Below, piece after piece: positions 53,680-63,943 of a DNA stretch of 64,000 nt. The notes beneath the pieces are model-generated. The model did not search any database, had not been told where the DNA came from, and worked only from the letters and a program-made list of their open reading frames with translations. Source of the stretch: Flavobacterium cerinum. GTDB taxonomy: Bacteria; Bacteroidota; Bacteroidia; Flavobacteriales; Flavobacteriaceae. The translations under genes and the position numbers were made by a program. Location of the stretch: the NCBI RefSeq assembly GCF_024496085.1, contig NZ_CP101751.1:3472001-3536000 (forward strand), in the 5' to 3' direction. Each line of letters starts with the position of its first letter. Positions within the stretch are counted from its first letter, which is position 1.

Positions 53680-56157
53680 ATGAAAAGATTTCATTTTGCA
53701 GTAGTATTGTTCTTACTATTGTCTTCTGTTGTCTCATTCGCTCAGAAACCGGACACGAATAAAGTGACCGTTACCGGTCGGGTTGTAGACAATGAAACCA
53801 AACAACCTTTGGAATACGCCAATATCTATGCCCAAAATCTGAAAAACACTTCCGTTGTTTCCGGCGCTATGACCAACGACAAAGGAGAATTCAGTTTTGA
53901 AGTACCAGCCGGTAATTACTACATCAAAGTGGAGTTCCTTTCTTTTAAGACGTTTGAAATCAAACAAAAAGACCTTTCCAAAGATACCAGTCTGGGAATG
54001 ATTCCGCTTGCTCTTGATGCAAAACAACTACAGGAAGTAACCGTAGTAGCTGAAAAAAGCACCGTAGAAATAAAGCTGGACAAAAAAGTATATAACGTTG
54101 GAAAGGACATGACCGTTAAAGGCGGTAGCGTAAGTGATGTTTTGGATAATGTTCCTTCCGTTTCTGTCGATTCAGACGGAAATGTTAGTTTAAGAGGAAA
54201 CGATAACGTTCGTATTTTAATTGACGGTAAACCTTCCGGACTTGCCGGGATTAACGTAGCCGATGCTTTACGTACACTTCCTGCGGATTCTGTAGACAAA
54301 GTGGAAGTAATCACGAATCCATCTGCCCGATATGATGCTGAAGGTGGTGCCGGAATTGTAAACATCATCCTGAAAAAAGGAAAAGCACAAGGTATTAACG
54401 GTAGTGTGACTGCTGTAGCCGGAAATCCGGATAACTTCGGAGGTAATGCGAATATCAACTTCAGAAGTAAGGACTTTAACTTATTTACCAATTTAGGATA
54501 CAATTATAGTAACAGTCCGGGGAATTCTTTTACCGATACAGAAAATCTGGATCGAAATACCGGTGCTATCGAAAGTTATATCGAAGAAAGACGTAAAAAT
54601 AAAAGAGAGCGTAAAGGATACAATGCCGGTTTCGGATTAGAATGGTACCTTACAAAATCGTTAACCTGGACCAACTCAATCGGAATCCGTAAAAATACAG
54701 GAGCAAATCCGGATAACGTATTCTTTAATAATTACGATGCCAATCACAATTATTTGTACACCCGAAATCGTTTTAACGACCAGACAAATGATTCTCACAA
54801 TTTAGAGTATTCGACCAACTTTACACAGAAATTTAAAAAAGACGGTCATAAACTAACCGTTGATTTTTCGACTTCTACCAATCGTGATGATGATGATGCA
54901 ACGATCAGCGATACTCGTTTTGATACCAATGTTGCTTCGATTGACCGAACACTTAACAATCAAAAACAAAATCGTAGCCTATTACAATCGGATTATATAT
55001 TGCCAATTGGAAAAAACAGTCAGTTTGAAGCCGGTTACCGTGGTGATTTCACCGATTTAACTACCGATTACCGTGTGGATCACTTCACAGGTGTTTGGCA
55101 AAACGATCCGAGCCTGACAAATATCTTTGAATATAAGGAACAGATTAATGCGCTTTATGCTCAATTCGGTTCCAAAATCAATAAATTCAGCTATATGTTG
55201 GGTATGCGTTTTGAAGATTCCAACATCGACATTAACTTTTTAAGAACGGAGCAGTTTAACACTAAGAAGTACAACAACTTCTTCCCTAGCGTATTCTTAT
55301 CTTATTCTTTCTCACAAGACAACAGCATCAGCATTAGCTATAGCAAACGCATTAACCGTCCGAGAGGTCGTTTCCTGAACCCGTTTAACGGATTATCGAG
55401 TAACATCAACGTATTTGCCGGTAACCCGGATCTGAATCCTTCTTATACCAATTCATTTGACTTAGGTTATCTGAAACGTTGGGACAAAGTAACCTTAAAT
55501 ACATCGGCTTATTTTAACAAAACCGACGACAGTTTCCAGTTTATCAAAAAAGCAACAGGAACTGTAATTGACGGTAACCCGGTATTTGCGAATACACCGG
55601 TAAACTTAGCAACCGAATACCGGTTTGGTTTTGAATTTACATTAAACTATACACCTTATAAATGGTGGCGTTTGAACGGTAACTTCAACTTCTTCCGAAA
55701 TGAATTAGAAGGAAGCTATACGTATATCGATGCCAACAATACTGAAATCTTTACCGATTTAAGCAATACGGCTTATAGCTGGTTTACCCGCATTAGCTCT
55801 AAAGTAACATTACCTTACGGTATCGACTGGCAAACCAACGGAACCTACAATGCTCCTCAAAATACTTCTCAGGGAAGAAGTGAAGGTATTTTATCGGCTA
55901 ACCTTGCTTTCAGTAAGGATATCCTAAAAGACAAAGCAACTATTGCGTTAAACGTAAATGACGTATTTAATTCCCGAAAAAGAATTACAGATACCAGCAT
56001 TCCTTTATTGCTTAATTCACACAGTGAAATGCAATGGAGAGAGCGCCAGATCAACCTGACTTTTACTTATCGTTTTAACAAAAGTAAAAGTGACAGAGAC
56101 AAACAACAAAAACGTGACGACAACAACGGTGGTGGTGACGAATATATGGGTGGATAA
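53680..56157 (+). CDS. Outer-membrane beta-barrel receptor-like protein (CarboxypepD_reg and plug domains)
   Basis: 825 residues, signal peptide at 1-22. A carboxypeptidase-regulatory-like domain (about 28-115; VTGRVVDNETKQPLEYANIYAQN) is followed by a plug (about 130-225; GGSVSDVLDNVPSVSVDSDG) and a large barrel with aromatic-rich strands to about 805. The C-terminal tail is Asn/Gly-rich (RDDNNGGGDEYMGG). Such TonB-receptor-like proteins import ligands or serve unknown surface roles. No SusD-like partner is adjacent, so a glycan-uptake system is unlikely. Confidence 0.87.
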   Translation: MKRFHFAVVLFLLLSSVVSFAQKPDTNKVTVTGRVVDNETKQPLEYANIYAQNLKNTSVVSGAMTNDKGEFSFEVPAGNYYIKVEFLSFKTFEIKQKDLSKDTSLGMIPLALDAKQLQEVTVVAEKSTVEIKLDKKVYNVGKDMTVKGGSVSDVLDNVPSVSVDSDGNVSLRGNDNVRILIDGKPSGLAGINVADALRTLPADSVDKVEVITNPSARYDAEGGAGIVNIILKKGKAQGINGSVTAVAGNPDNFGGNANINFRSKDFNLFTNLGYNYSNSPGNSFTDTENLDRNTGAIESYIEERRKNKRERKGYNAGFGLEWYLTKSLTWTNSIGIRKNTGANPDNVFFNNYDANHNYLYTRNRFNDQTNDSHNLEYSTNFTQKFKKDGHKLTVDFSTSTNRDDDDATISDTRFDTNVASIDRTLNNQKQNRSLLQSDYILPIGKNSQFEAGYRGDFTDLTTDYRVDHFTGVWQNDPSLTNIFEYKEQINALYAQFGSKINKFSYMLGMRFEDSNIDINFLRTEQFNTKKYNNFFPSVFLSYSFSQDNSISISYSKRINRPRGRFLNPFNGLSSNINVFAGNPDLNPSYTNSFDLGYLKRWDKVTLNTSAYFNKTDDSFQFIKKATGTVIDGNPVFANTPVNLATEYRFGFEFTLNYTPYKWWRLNGNFNFFRNELEGSYTYIDANNTEIFTDLSNTAYSWFTRISSKVTLPYGIDWQTNGTYNAPQNTSQGRSEGILSANLAFSKDILKDKATIALNVNDVFNSRKRITDTSIPLLLNSHSEMQWRERQINLTFTYRFNKSKSDRDKQQKRDDNNGGGDEYMGG

Positions 56158-56176
56158 TCACGCCTTTGAAAACTAT

Positions 56177-56207
56177 AAAAAAAGCTCCGGAATCCGGAGC
56201 TTTTTTT
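56177..56207. terminator. Bidirectional terminator
   Basis: Perfect stem AAAGCTCCGGA / TCCGGAGCTTT between convergent genes, with A and T tracts. Confidence 0.85.
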
Positions 56208-56223
56208 ATAACTGATTATTTTT

Positions 56224-58188
56224 TTATTTGATGATCAACTTTTTAATTACCGTTTTATCCGCAGCAGTAACTTTAGCAATATACATTCCGGAAGTCAAAT
56301 CCAATTGTAAACGGGTTGTTCCTTCGAAATCGTATTGACGAACCAATTGTCCGGCAACATTATAAAGCTGAACCTGTCCGCGATCTGCAATACCGCTTAC
56401 CATCAGATAATCGGTGGTTGGATTCGGATACAATACCACTTGTAATTTTGTCATATCGTCCGTTGTTAAAGTAGCCGACCATGTTTCTCCTGCATGAACA
56501 CCCCAAATATAATCCGCCAAATTAGGATGATCAATAAATGGATTACGGTTCATTTGCCAGGTATAAATATAATTATTACGATTCATTTCAAAATCATCAG
56601 AAGGATCGCTGTGATTCCACGTTAATAACGAAGCTAAATCACCCAACTGCCCTACTGTTGTATCCGGCGGATTTCCGTTTACCAAATCCAAAGCATTATA
56701 ACGAATCGCCATATAAAATAAAGCTCTTGCTACATCCCCTTTCCACGATCCCTGATTACCTACAGGACCGTTGTAATCCGTTCCCCCATAATCCCGATTG
56801 TTACGCGAACTGTTTTCCGGTCCGTCTTCCGCTCTTAAATGATGTGCATCGGCATGAGCAGCATTGATATCATCCGCATTCGTTGGCAACCAAACATTAA
56901 TACCATCCGGTGTAGAAGAAGTTCCGTTGCTAAAACCGCCACGGGATTGCGGGTAGATGTGCTCCCGATTCCAGGTTCCTACGTTACTGCTTCCGGTTTG
57001 AAAATCAAGTTTAGCCCGAGGTGCTTCAACATACATCATCCATACCTGATTACTGTTTAACGGATTCTGATCTGCTTTTTTCAAAATATCTACGATGTCA
57101 CCGTAATTATGCGCACGAACAACAGCCGGATTTGCAATAATATTCTGAATCGCCTGTTTTAAAGCGGCACCGCTTAAGCCCTCCAGCGAACTGTAATACC
57201 CAACCGGAGCGGTACTGGAAACTACGCCATGTGTAGGATTTAACGGTGTTCCCCAGGCGGAGGTTGTATAATCATTGTCGATTACACGGATTTCAATAAA
57301 ATCATTCATTCGTACATATCCAGCAGGAAGCGTTCCGAATTTAATACGCAACACTTCATCACCTTCATCTTCATTATCATCCACTAACTGAATGGTTGTG
57401 GTAAAAGAATTGGAACCAGCCGGTATAAGAACCGTCGTATTACCGGTAAAATCGGCATTGGTAAAACTGCCGTTATTCAATGTAAAGTTAAAGGTAAGAT
57501 TACTTGTGACATTGGTTTGCGTGGTAAAGGTGATCGTAAAACTATCACCTTCCGTCAAATGTGTTGTCGGAGCTGTAATCGTAATTCCGTTAAACTGAAT
57601 ACCGCTTCCGTCGTTATTTCTTCCGGGTGTCGGTGCTTTTACTTCATATGTACCGTCATTCTTTCGTTGGATCGATTGCGTTGTACCCTGTGAATTCGCA
57701 TTTTCGTTTATTTGCGTTGTGACACCCAATGCCGTCAACAATGCTGTAGCTTGTAAATTACTATTTCCATACACCAATGCATCGATAAGATTCGTTGTGG
57801 AAGCCGGTGTGTTCATTGGAAAGTCAGAACCGTTTGCCTGATAAATCGCAATCGCATCGGGTCCGTTCTGAACCGTATTGATCGCGAAAAGATAGTTCGG
57901 TACCGGTGATACCAAAGCATTACCCAATACAATAATTCCATTTGCATCAGTTACCAAACCATCCAGATCGATGGCATAATAACTTAAATTGGATGTTCCG
58001 GCACTACCTCCGTTAAATAGCACCAATACATATCCGTCTAACGGAAAATTGGGTACTGTCGATTTTAATTCAATAAATTCTTTGTCATCCGTTGATGGTG
58101 TATCCGAATCCAATTCGTTGATAACCACCTGAGAAAACATCAAATTTGATACTAGTAAAAGTAAAATTTGCAGTAGTTTTTTTGTCAT
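56224..58188 (-). CDS. Secreted endonuclease I with lamin-tail-like, Calx-beta and T9SS domains
   Basis: 654 residues from ATG 58188 (MTKKLLQILLLLVSNLMFSQ); a longer TTG start lies across the promoter. Domains in order: a lamin-tail-like beta domain (about 20-180), a Calx-beta domain (about 200-310), the endonuclease I/NucM domain (about 315-575; NREHIYPQSRGG with the catalytic His), and a type A T9SS sorting domain (LYPNPTTDY to KKLIIK). It should cut DNA outside the cell. Monocistronic. Confidence 0.88.
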   Translation of the reverse strand: MTKKLLQILLLLVSNLMFSQVVINELDSDTPSTDDKEFIELKSTVPNFPLDGYVLVLFNGGSAGTSNLSYYAIDLDGLVTDANGIIVLGNALVSPVPNYLFAINTVQNGPDAIAIYQANGSDFPMNTPASTTNLIDALVYGNSNLQATALLTALGVTTQINENANSQGTTQSIQRKNDGTYEVKAPTPGRNNDGSGIQFNGITITAPTTHLTEGDSFTITFTTQTNVTSNLTFNFTLNNGSFTNADFTGNTTVLIPAGSNSFTTTIQLVDDNEDEGDEVLRIKFGTLPAGYVRMNDFIEIRVIDNDYTTSAWGTPLNPTHGVVSSTAPVGYYSSLEGLSGAALKQAIQNIIANPAVVRAHNYGDIVDILKKADQNPLNSNQVWMMYVEAPRAKLDFQTGSSNVGTWNREHIYPQSRGGFSNGTSSTPDGINVWLPTNADDINAAHADAHHLRAEDGPENSSRNNRDYGGTDYNGPVGNQGSWKGDVARALFYMAIRYNALDLVNGNPPDTTVGQLGDLASLLTWNHSDPSDDFEMNRNNYIYTWQMNRNPFIDHPNLADYIWGVHAGETWSATLTTDDMTKLQVVLYPNPTTDYLMVSGIADRGQVQLYNVAGQLVRQYDFEGTTRLQLDLTSGMYIAKVTAADKTVIKKLIIK

Positions 58189-58206
58189 TTTAAGAAAGTT
58201 TAAAGA

Positions 58207-58214
58207 CAAATGTA
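58207..58214 (-). promoter_or_regulatory. -7 promoter element of the endonuclease I gene
   Basis: TACATTTG on the minus strand matches TAnnTTTG, 18 bases before ATG 58188; it excludes the longer start. Confidence 0.6.
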
Positions 58215-58454
58215 GCCATAAACCCCAAAAAAGAGCCGCTTTCAAATGTTAATACTTAATTGGATATCAAAAAATTACATTTATTTAACATCAAAAAAGT
58301 TAATTTCGACAGCAATAAACAACAAAAACACAATCGTTTTTTTTTTCTTTACGTTAAAGAATTTTAATCAATATTCTGAATTAATATTGTAACATTGTGT
58401 ATCAGGAATGTGAAAAATAAAAATCAGGTCTAACACCACAAGAAAAGTCAACAA

Positions 58455-61280
58455 TTGAAAGCCTATCTCTATCTTTGTATTGCTTTATTTTCCGGAATTT
58501 GTATGAGGGCACAACACCATAGTGCCATGCAAATCACAGTGGACCCTGATGCCCGAACATTAAAGATTCAGCAGGAAATTACGTATTATAATACAACCCG
58601 GGATACGTTAAAAGATTATATTTTAAACGACTGGAACAATGCCTATTCCGATAGAAACTCTCCGTTAGCCAAACGCTTTTCCGATGAGTTTACCCGAATT
58701 TTCCATTTAGCCAGTGAAAGTGACAGAGGACAAACCAATATTATATCGATTATTGATCAAAACCAGAGAAGATTGGAATGGTCCCGTTTACCCGATCAGC
58801 CCGATCTGGTGGATGTTCATTTATTAAATCCTGTATATCCGAATCAAAAATTTAAAATCAATATTGTCTACTCCGTAAAAATTCCAAACGATCGCTTTAC
58901 CCGTTACGGTTTTGACAGCAATGGCGGATTTTATATCAAAAACTGGTTTTTAACTCCTGCCCGATACGAAAAGGGTACTTTTGTAAAAGACAGCAACGAA
59001 AATCTCGATGACATTTCTAATGCGGTTTCCGATTTTGACCTGCAAATCAAAGTTCCGTCAAATCTAACGCTTACTACCGATCTTGATGTTATAGAATCCG
59101 GTACTGAAGATACTCATACCTTATACACCCTTCAAGGTAAAAACCGTCAGGATATCCTTTTGGCTGTGGAATCGACCCCAACCTATAGTTTGTATAAAAA
59201 TGATAAGACCGAAGTAGCTACCAATATTCAGGAAAAAAAACTGAATGATTTCCAAAAAGCAGTGATCATCGACCGGGTGGTTAACTATGTTTCGGAACAT
59301 TTGGGAAGTCCGGCGCAAAATAAAATGATCATCAGTCAGATTGACTATGACCGTAATCCTTTTTACGGACTGAATCAGCTTCCGAAGTTCCTTCGTCCTT
59401 TCCCGGATGAATTCGTTTATGAACTGAAGTTCCTGAAAACCTACATCAACAATTATCTGAAAAATACCTTACAGTTAAATCATCGCGACGACAATTGGAT
59501 TTATGACGGTATTCAGGTTTATACGATGATGAAATACATCGAGGAAAATTATCCGAATGTAAAAATGACCGGAACATTAGCCCGCTATAAAATATTAAGA
59601 GGTTTTAGTCTTTTTACCACCGGTTTTAACGAGCAATACAGCTATCTGTACCTGATGATGGCGCGTATGAATCTCGATCAGCCTATCGGTAACCCTAAAA
59701 ATACTTTTGTTAAGTTTAACGAACAGATTTCCGGAAAATACAAAGCCGGACTCGCACTGAATTATCTGGATTCTTATTTACAAAATCAGGATGTAGACCA
59801 TGCGCTACATGATTTTGTTACATTAAATAAATCACAGCAAGCATCCCGTTTGGATATGGAAAATATCCTAAAATCCAAAACGGATAAAAATATCGACTGG
59901 TTTTTTAAATCGGTTATCAATTCCAGAGATCTGATTGATTATAAATTCGGAAAAGTAAAAGAAAGTGAAGACGGTAAAACCGTACAGGTAACGGTTAAAA
60001 ATAATGCTTCTGCTACTGTTCCGATTTCCCTTTACGGCGTAAAAAACAATCAGGTAATATCGAAAGTCTGGCTTCCCAATATAGCCAACGACACGGTCGT
60101 TACGGTATCGAAGGAAGGAATCGACAAACTGGCGTTGAACTACGGTAATGAAGTTCCGGAATTTAACCGTCGTAACAATTACAAAACGCTAAAAGGATTT
60201 CCGTCATTAAATCGTCCGGTTAAGTTTAATTTTTTCAAAGACCTGGAAGATCCGCAATACAACCAGCTTTTTTATGTACCGGATTTCAATTATAACTTAT
60301 ATGACGGATTAATTCTGGGTATGCGTATTCATAATGAAACCTTACTGGACAAACCTTTCCAGTTTGACATTATACCGGATTATTCCAGTAATACCAAAGA
60401 ACTGGTGGGAAGTGCGACACTCTCCTATTTCCAAAATGTAAGGGATGAACGCTTGTATAATATTCGTTATTCCATTACCGGTTCGACGTTACATTATGCA
60501 CCTAATGCTTCGTATACAAAAATTACGCCTTCGGTACAATTCCGTTTTCGGGAACCCGATTATCGCGAAAACAGAAAAGAAACGATTTTATTCCGTCATG
60601 TATTCGTAGAGAAAGAAGATTCGCCGTTACTTAAAAATAAAAAGGAAGAAAATTATTCCGTTTTCAATGCCCGTTATTCCGTCGGAGAAGCGGAAACCGC
60701 TAAATTATATAGCTTTCTGACCGATTTACAGATTGCTAACAATTTCAGTAAAATATCAGCCGAATACCAATACCGTAAATTATTTGACGACCGTCGTCAG
60801 TTAACCGTTCGTTTTTTTGGCGGTACTTTTATGTATAACGAAACCGGAACCGATTTCTTTAGCTTTGGTCTGGATCGCCCTTCCGATTATCTTTTCGGTT
60901 ATAACCTGATCGGACGTTCCGAATCCACCGGACTTTTTAGTCAGCAATTTGTAATGGCCGATGGCGGATTCAAATCCAAACTAAAAAACCGTTATGCGAA
61001 TCAATGGATGACAACAACCAATGTTAGCTTTAGTATCTGGAACTGGGTTGAGGCTTATGGCGATGCGGGAATCATCAAAAACAAATATGCGGATCCGCAA
61101 TTGGTATACGACAGCGGAATCCGTCTGAATCTGGTTCAGGACTATTTTGAACTCTATTTCCCGGTGTATTCCAACAACGGTTGGGAAGTAAAAGATCCGA
61201 ATTACGGACAGCGAATCCGATTCGTCGTAACACTTAGTGCCAGAACTCTTGTATCGCTGTTTACAAGAAAGTGGTTCTAA
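58455..61280 (+). CDS. M1 peptidase-like protein lacking the catalytic motif, with C-terminal outer-membrane barrel
   Basis: 941 residues from TTG 58455; the first ATG (Met17) would remove most of the signal peptide (KAYLYLCIALFSGICMRAQ), so the TTG is preferred. Residues about 25-250 match the N-terminal M1 beta domain; about 260-500 match the helical catalytic domain, but where HExxH should be there is YELKF (322-326), and the downstream Glu site is Asp351 in IYDGIQVYTM. About 610-941 look like beta-barrel strands ending in TRKWF. Probably an inactive peptidase domain fused to a barrel. Role unknown. Confidence 0.8.
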   Translation: MKAYLYLCIALFSGICMRAQHHSAMQITVDPDARTLKIQQEITYYNTTRDTLKDYILNDWNNAYSDRNSPLAKRFSDEFTRIFHLASESDRGQTNIISIIDQNQRRLEWSRLPDQPDLVDVHLLNPVYPNQKFKINIVYSVKIPNDRFTRYGFDSNGGFYIKNWFLTPARYEKGTFVKDSNENLDDISNAVSDFDLQIKVPSNLTLTTDLDVIESGTEDTHTLYTLQGKNRQDILLAVESTPTYSLYKNDKTEVATNIQEKKLNDFQKAVIIDRVVNYVSEHLGSPAQNKMIISQIDYDRNPFYGLNQLPKFLRPFPDEFVYELKFLKTYINNYLKNTLQLNHRDDNWIYDGIQVYTMMKYIEENYPNVKMTGTLARYKILRGFSLFTTGFNEQYSYLYLMMARMNLDQPIGNPKNTFVKFNEQISGKYKAGLALNYLDSYLQNQDVDHALHDFVTLNKSQQASRLDMENILKSKTDKNIDWFFKSVINSRDLIDYKFGKVKESEDGKTVQVTVKNNASATVPISLYGVKNNQVISKVWLPNIANDTVVTVSKEGIDKLALNYGNEVPEFNRRNNYKTLKGFPSLNRPVKFNFFKDLEDPQYNQLFYVPDFNYNLYDGLILGMRIHNETLLDKPFQFDIIPDYSSNTKELVGSATLSYFQNVRDERLYNIRYSITGSTLHYAPNASYTKITPSVQFRFREPDYRENRKETILFRHVFVEKEDSPLLKNKKEENYSVFNARYSVGEAETAKLYSFLTDLQIANNFSKISAEYQYRKLFDDRRQLTVRFFGGTFMYNETGTDFFSFGLDRPSDYLFGYNLIGRSESTGLFSQQFVMADGGFKSKLKNRYANQWMTTTNVSFSIWNWVEAYGDAGIIKNKYADPQLVYDSGIRLNLVQDYFELYFPVYSNNGWEVKDPNYGQRIRFVVTLSARTLVSLFTRKWF

Positions 61281-61447
61281 ACAAACCTTAAAAAAAGTCA
61301 CATTTTTATTTTATTTTATTAAAAATACCTTCAAAAAAAATAGTTTTCAATAAAATATATTCAACAAAAGCATCACATATCTCCTTTTTTTTATCAAATA
61401 TTAAATTGTAATTTTTACAATTCTTTGTTTTGTATTGAGTAAATAAT

Positions 61448-61455
61448 TAAATTTG
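61448..61455 (+). promoter_or_regulatory. -7 promoter element of the fused dehydrogenase gene
   Basis: TAAATTTG matches TAnnTTTG, with TTG 20 bases upstream (61425-61427), 25 bases before the ATG. The 200-bp gap (61281-61480) is otherwise extremely AT-rich. Confidence 0.6.
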
Positions 61456-61480
61456 TCCCAATCTCATTTATTATATAATT

Positions 61481-63886
61481 ATGAATCAAACGGCCGCTAA
61501 AGAAGCGCTTTCATTTGAAGATTTCAAAACTGAAGTGCTTAACGATTATAAAATTGCAACCACCAGTAGAGAATGCAGCTTGTTGGGAAGACGCGAAGTA
61601 CTGACCGGTAAAGCGAAATTCGGGATTTTCGGTGACGGTAAAGAAGTGCCGCAGTTAGCTATGGCTAAAGCATTTAAGAATGGCGATTTCCGTTCCGGAT
61701 ATTATCGCGACCAGACTTTTATGATGGCTATTGGTGAAATGACTATTCAACAGTTTTTTGCCGGTTTATACGGTCATCCTGATTTGGCTCACGATCCGAT
61801 GAGTGCCGGACGTCAAATGGGCGGTCACTTTGCAACGCACAGCCTTGATGAAAACGGAAACTGGAAGAATCTTACCGCACAAAAAAATTCCAGCGCTGAT
61901 ATCTCTCCTACTGCCGGACAAATGCCTCGTTTATTAGGTTTAGCACAGGCCTCAAAAATATACCGTAACGTAACCGGATTGGAAAACAATATCAATTTTT
62001 CGGTTAACGGAAACGAAGTAGCCTGGGGAACAATCGGAAATGCGTCTACATCAGAAGGACTGTTTTTCGAAACGATCAATGCAGCAGGTGTATTACAGGT
62101 TCCTATGGTAATGAGTGTTTGGGATGATGAATACGGAATTTCCGTTCATGCCCGTTATCAGACTACAAAAGAGAATATCTCCGAAATATTAAAAGGATTC
62201 CAACGCGACGAAGAAAACAAAGGATATGAAATTATCCGGGTTAAAGGATGGGATTATCCGGCTTTAGTGGAAACTTACGGAAAAGCAGCAGCCATCGCCC
62301 GCGAACAACATGTACCGGTTTTAATTCACGTTCAGGAATTAACACAACCGCAAGGTCACTCAACATCCGGTTCTCACGAACGTTACAAAAGTAAAGAACG
62401 TTTAGAATGGGAAACCGAATTCGACTGTTTGGCGCAAATGCGTAAATGGTTAATCGAAAACAATATCGCTACAGCCGAAGAAATTGAAGCGATGGATGCC
62501 GAGGCGAAAAAGCAAGTCCTTGAAGGTAAAAAAGCAGCCTGGAGTGCTTACCTGAATCCGATTAAAGAAGAACAACAGGAATTAGTGGCCTTTTTAAATA
62601 CGATTGCCGCTTCCAGTCCGAATAAAGTATTTATCGAAAAACACAGTAATGATCTTGCTGCTATAAAAGAACCGATCCGTAAAGATATTCTGGTTACGGC
62701 ACGTAAAGTATTGCGCTTAATCGTTAATGAAAGCGGAAGAGCACAACTAGCAGCCTGGATTACGACTTATACCGATAAAATCCAACCGCGTTACAGTTCG
62801 CACCTGTTTTCTGAATCAAAAAATAATATTCATAACGTAGCAGGAGTAGCTCCGGCTTATGATGAAAATTCTGAAGACGTGGATGCTCGTTTGATCATCC
62901 GAGACAATTTTGATGCTATTTTCTCTAAATATCCGGAAGCGCTTATTTTCGGTGAAGATTCCGGAAATATCGGAGATGTTAACCAGGGATTGGAAGGGAT
63001 GCAGGAAAAATACGGTGAATTCCGTGTAGCAGATGCCGGTATTCGTGAAGCGACCATTTTAGGTCAGGGAATCGGTATGGCGATGCGAGGTTTACGTCCG
63101 ATTGCTGAAATTCAATATCTGGATTATTTATTATATGCTATTCAGATTATGAGTGACGATTTGGCAACATTACAATATCGTACTGCCGGTCGACAAAAAG
63201 CACCATTAATCATAAGAACACGTGGTCACCGTCTGGAAGGAATCTGGCATTCCGGTTCTCCTATGGGAATGATTCTGAATGCTATCCGTGGTATTCATGT
63301 ACTGGTACCGCGTAGTATGACCAAAGCTGCCGGATTTTATAATACATTATTAGAAACTGACGAACCGGCTCTTGTAGTGGAATGTCTGAACGGTTACCGT
63401 TTAAAAGAAAAAATGCCGACCAATTTAGGTGCTTTCAAAACCCCTATCGGAGTTGTAGAAACCATTAAAGAAGGTAGCGATATTACTTTAGTTTCCTACG
63501 GTTCAACCTTACGTCTGATTGAACAAGCTGCAAAAGAATTACAGGAAGTAGGTATTGATGCCGAAATCATTGACGTGCAATCTTTATTACCATTCGATAT
63601 TAACCATGATATCGTGAAAAGTCTTGCGAAAACCAATCGTTTACTGGTAATTGACGAAGATGTTCCGGGTGGTGCTTCGGCTTATATCTTACAACAAATT
63701 ATTGATACGCAAAAAGGATACCTGCATCTGGACAGCCAACCGCAAACTTTAGCGGCCAAGGCACATCGTCCGGCTTACGGAACTGACGGAGATTATTTCT
63801 CTAAACCTTCAGCCGAAGATATTTTTGAGAAAGTATATGAGATCATGAACGAAGCCAATCCTTCAAAATATCCAAATCTTTATTAA
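61481..63886 (+). CDS. 2-oxo acid dehydrogenase E1, fused alpha and beta subunits
   Basis: 801 residues. Thiamine-diphosphate enzyme that decarboxylates a 2-oxo acid, probably branched-chain (BCKDH type), and passes the acyl group to E2. Residues about 1-430 are the alpha half, about 475-795 the beta half (RPIAEIQYLDYLLYA, VPGGASAYILQQI). The expected thiamine-Mg motif GDG...NN reads GNA (186-188) and WDDEYG (214-219) here, so Asp and Asn are swapped as magnesium ligands. No E2 or E3 gene is adjacent. Confidence 0.88.
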   Translation: MNQTAAKEALSFEDFKTEVLNDYKIATTSRECSLLGRREVLTGKAKFGIFGDGKEVPQLAMAKAFKNGDFRSGYYRDQTFMMAIGEMTIQQFFAGLYGHPDLAHDPMSAGRQMGGHFATHSLDENGNWKNLTAQKNSSADISPTAGQMPRLLGLAQASKIYRNVTGLENNINFSVNGNEVAWGTIGNASTSEGLFFETINAAGVLQVPMVMSVWDDEYGISVHARYQTTKENISEILKGFQRDEENKGYEIIRVKGWDYPALVETYGKAAAIAREQHVPVLIHVQELTQPQGHSTSGSHERYKSKERLEWETEFDCLAQMRKWLIENNIATAEEIEAMDAEAKKQVLEGKKAAWSAYLNPIKEEQQELVAFLNTIAASSPNKVFIEKHSNDLAAIKEPIRKDILVTARKVLRLIVNESGRAQLAAWITTYTDKIQPRYSSHLFSESKNNIHNVAGVAPAYDENSEDVDARLIIRDNFDAIFSKYPEALIFGEDSGNIGDVNQGLEGMQEKYGEFRVADAGIREATILGQGIGMAMRGLRPIAEIQYLDYLLYAIQIMSDDLATLQYRTAGRQKAPLIIRTRGHRLEGIWHSGSPMGMILNAIRGIHVLVPRSMTKAAGFYNTLLETDEPALVVECLNGYRLKEKMPTNLGAFKTPIGVVETIKEGSDITLVSYGSTLRLIEQAAKELQEVGIDAEIIDVQSLLPFDINHDIVKSLAKTNRLLVIDEDVPGGASAYILQQIIDTQKGYLHLDSQPQTLAAKAHRPAYGTDGDYFSKPSAEDIFEKVYEIMNEANPSKYPNLY

Positions 63887-63897
63887 TAAAGTATTTT

Positions 63898-63926
63898 AAA
63901 AAGCCGGAAAATTTCCGGCTTTTTTA
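63898..63926. terminator. Bidirectional terminator
   Basis: Perfect stem AAAAAGCCGGAAA / TTTCCGGCTTTTT between the dehydrogenase gene and the cut minus-strand gene. Confidence 0.85.
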
Positions 63927-63943
63927 TTCCAAAACGTAACGTT

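Noticed and set aside
53680..56157. SusC-type glycan receptor
   Set aside because: No SusD-like gene or carbohydrate enzyme is adjacent; the plug and barrel fit a general receptor-like family.
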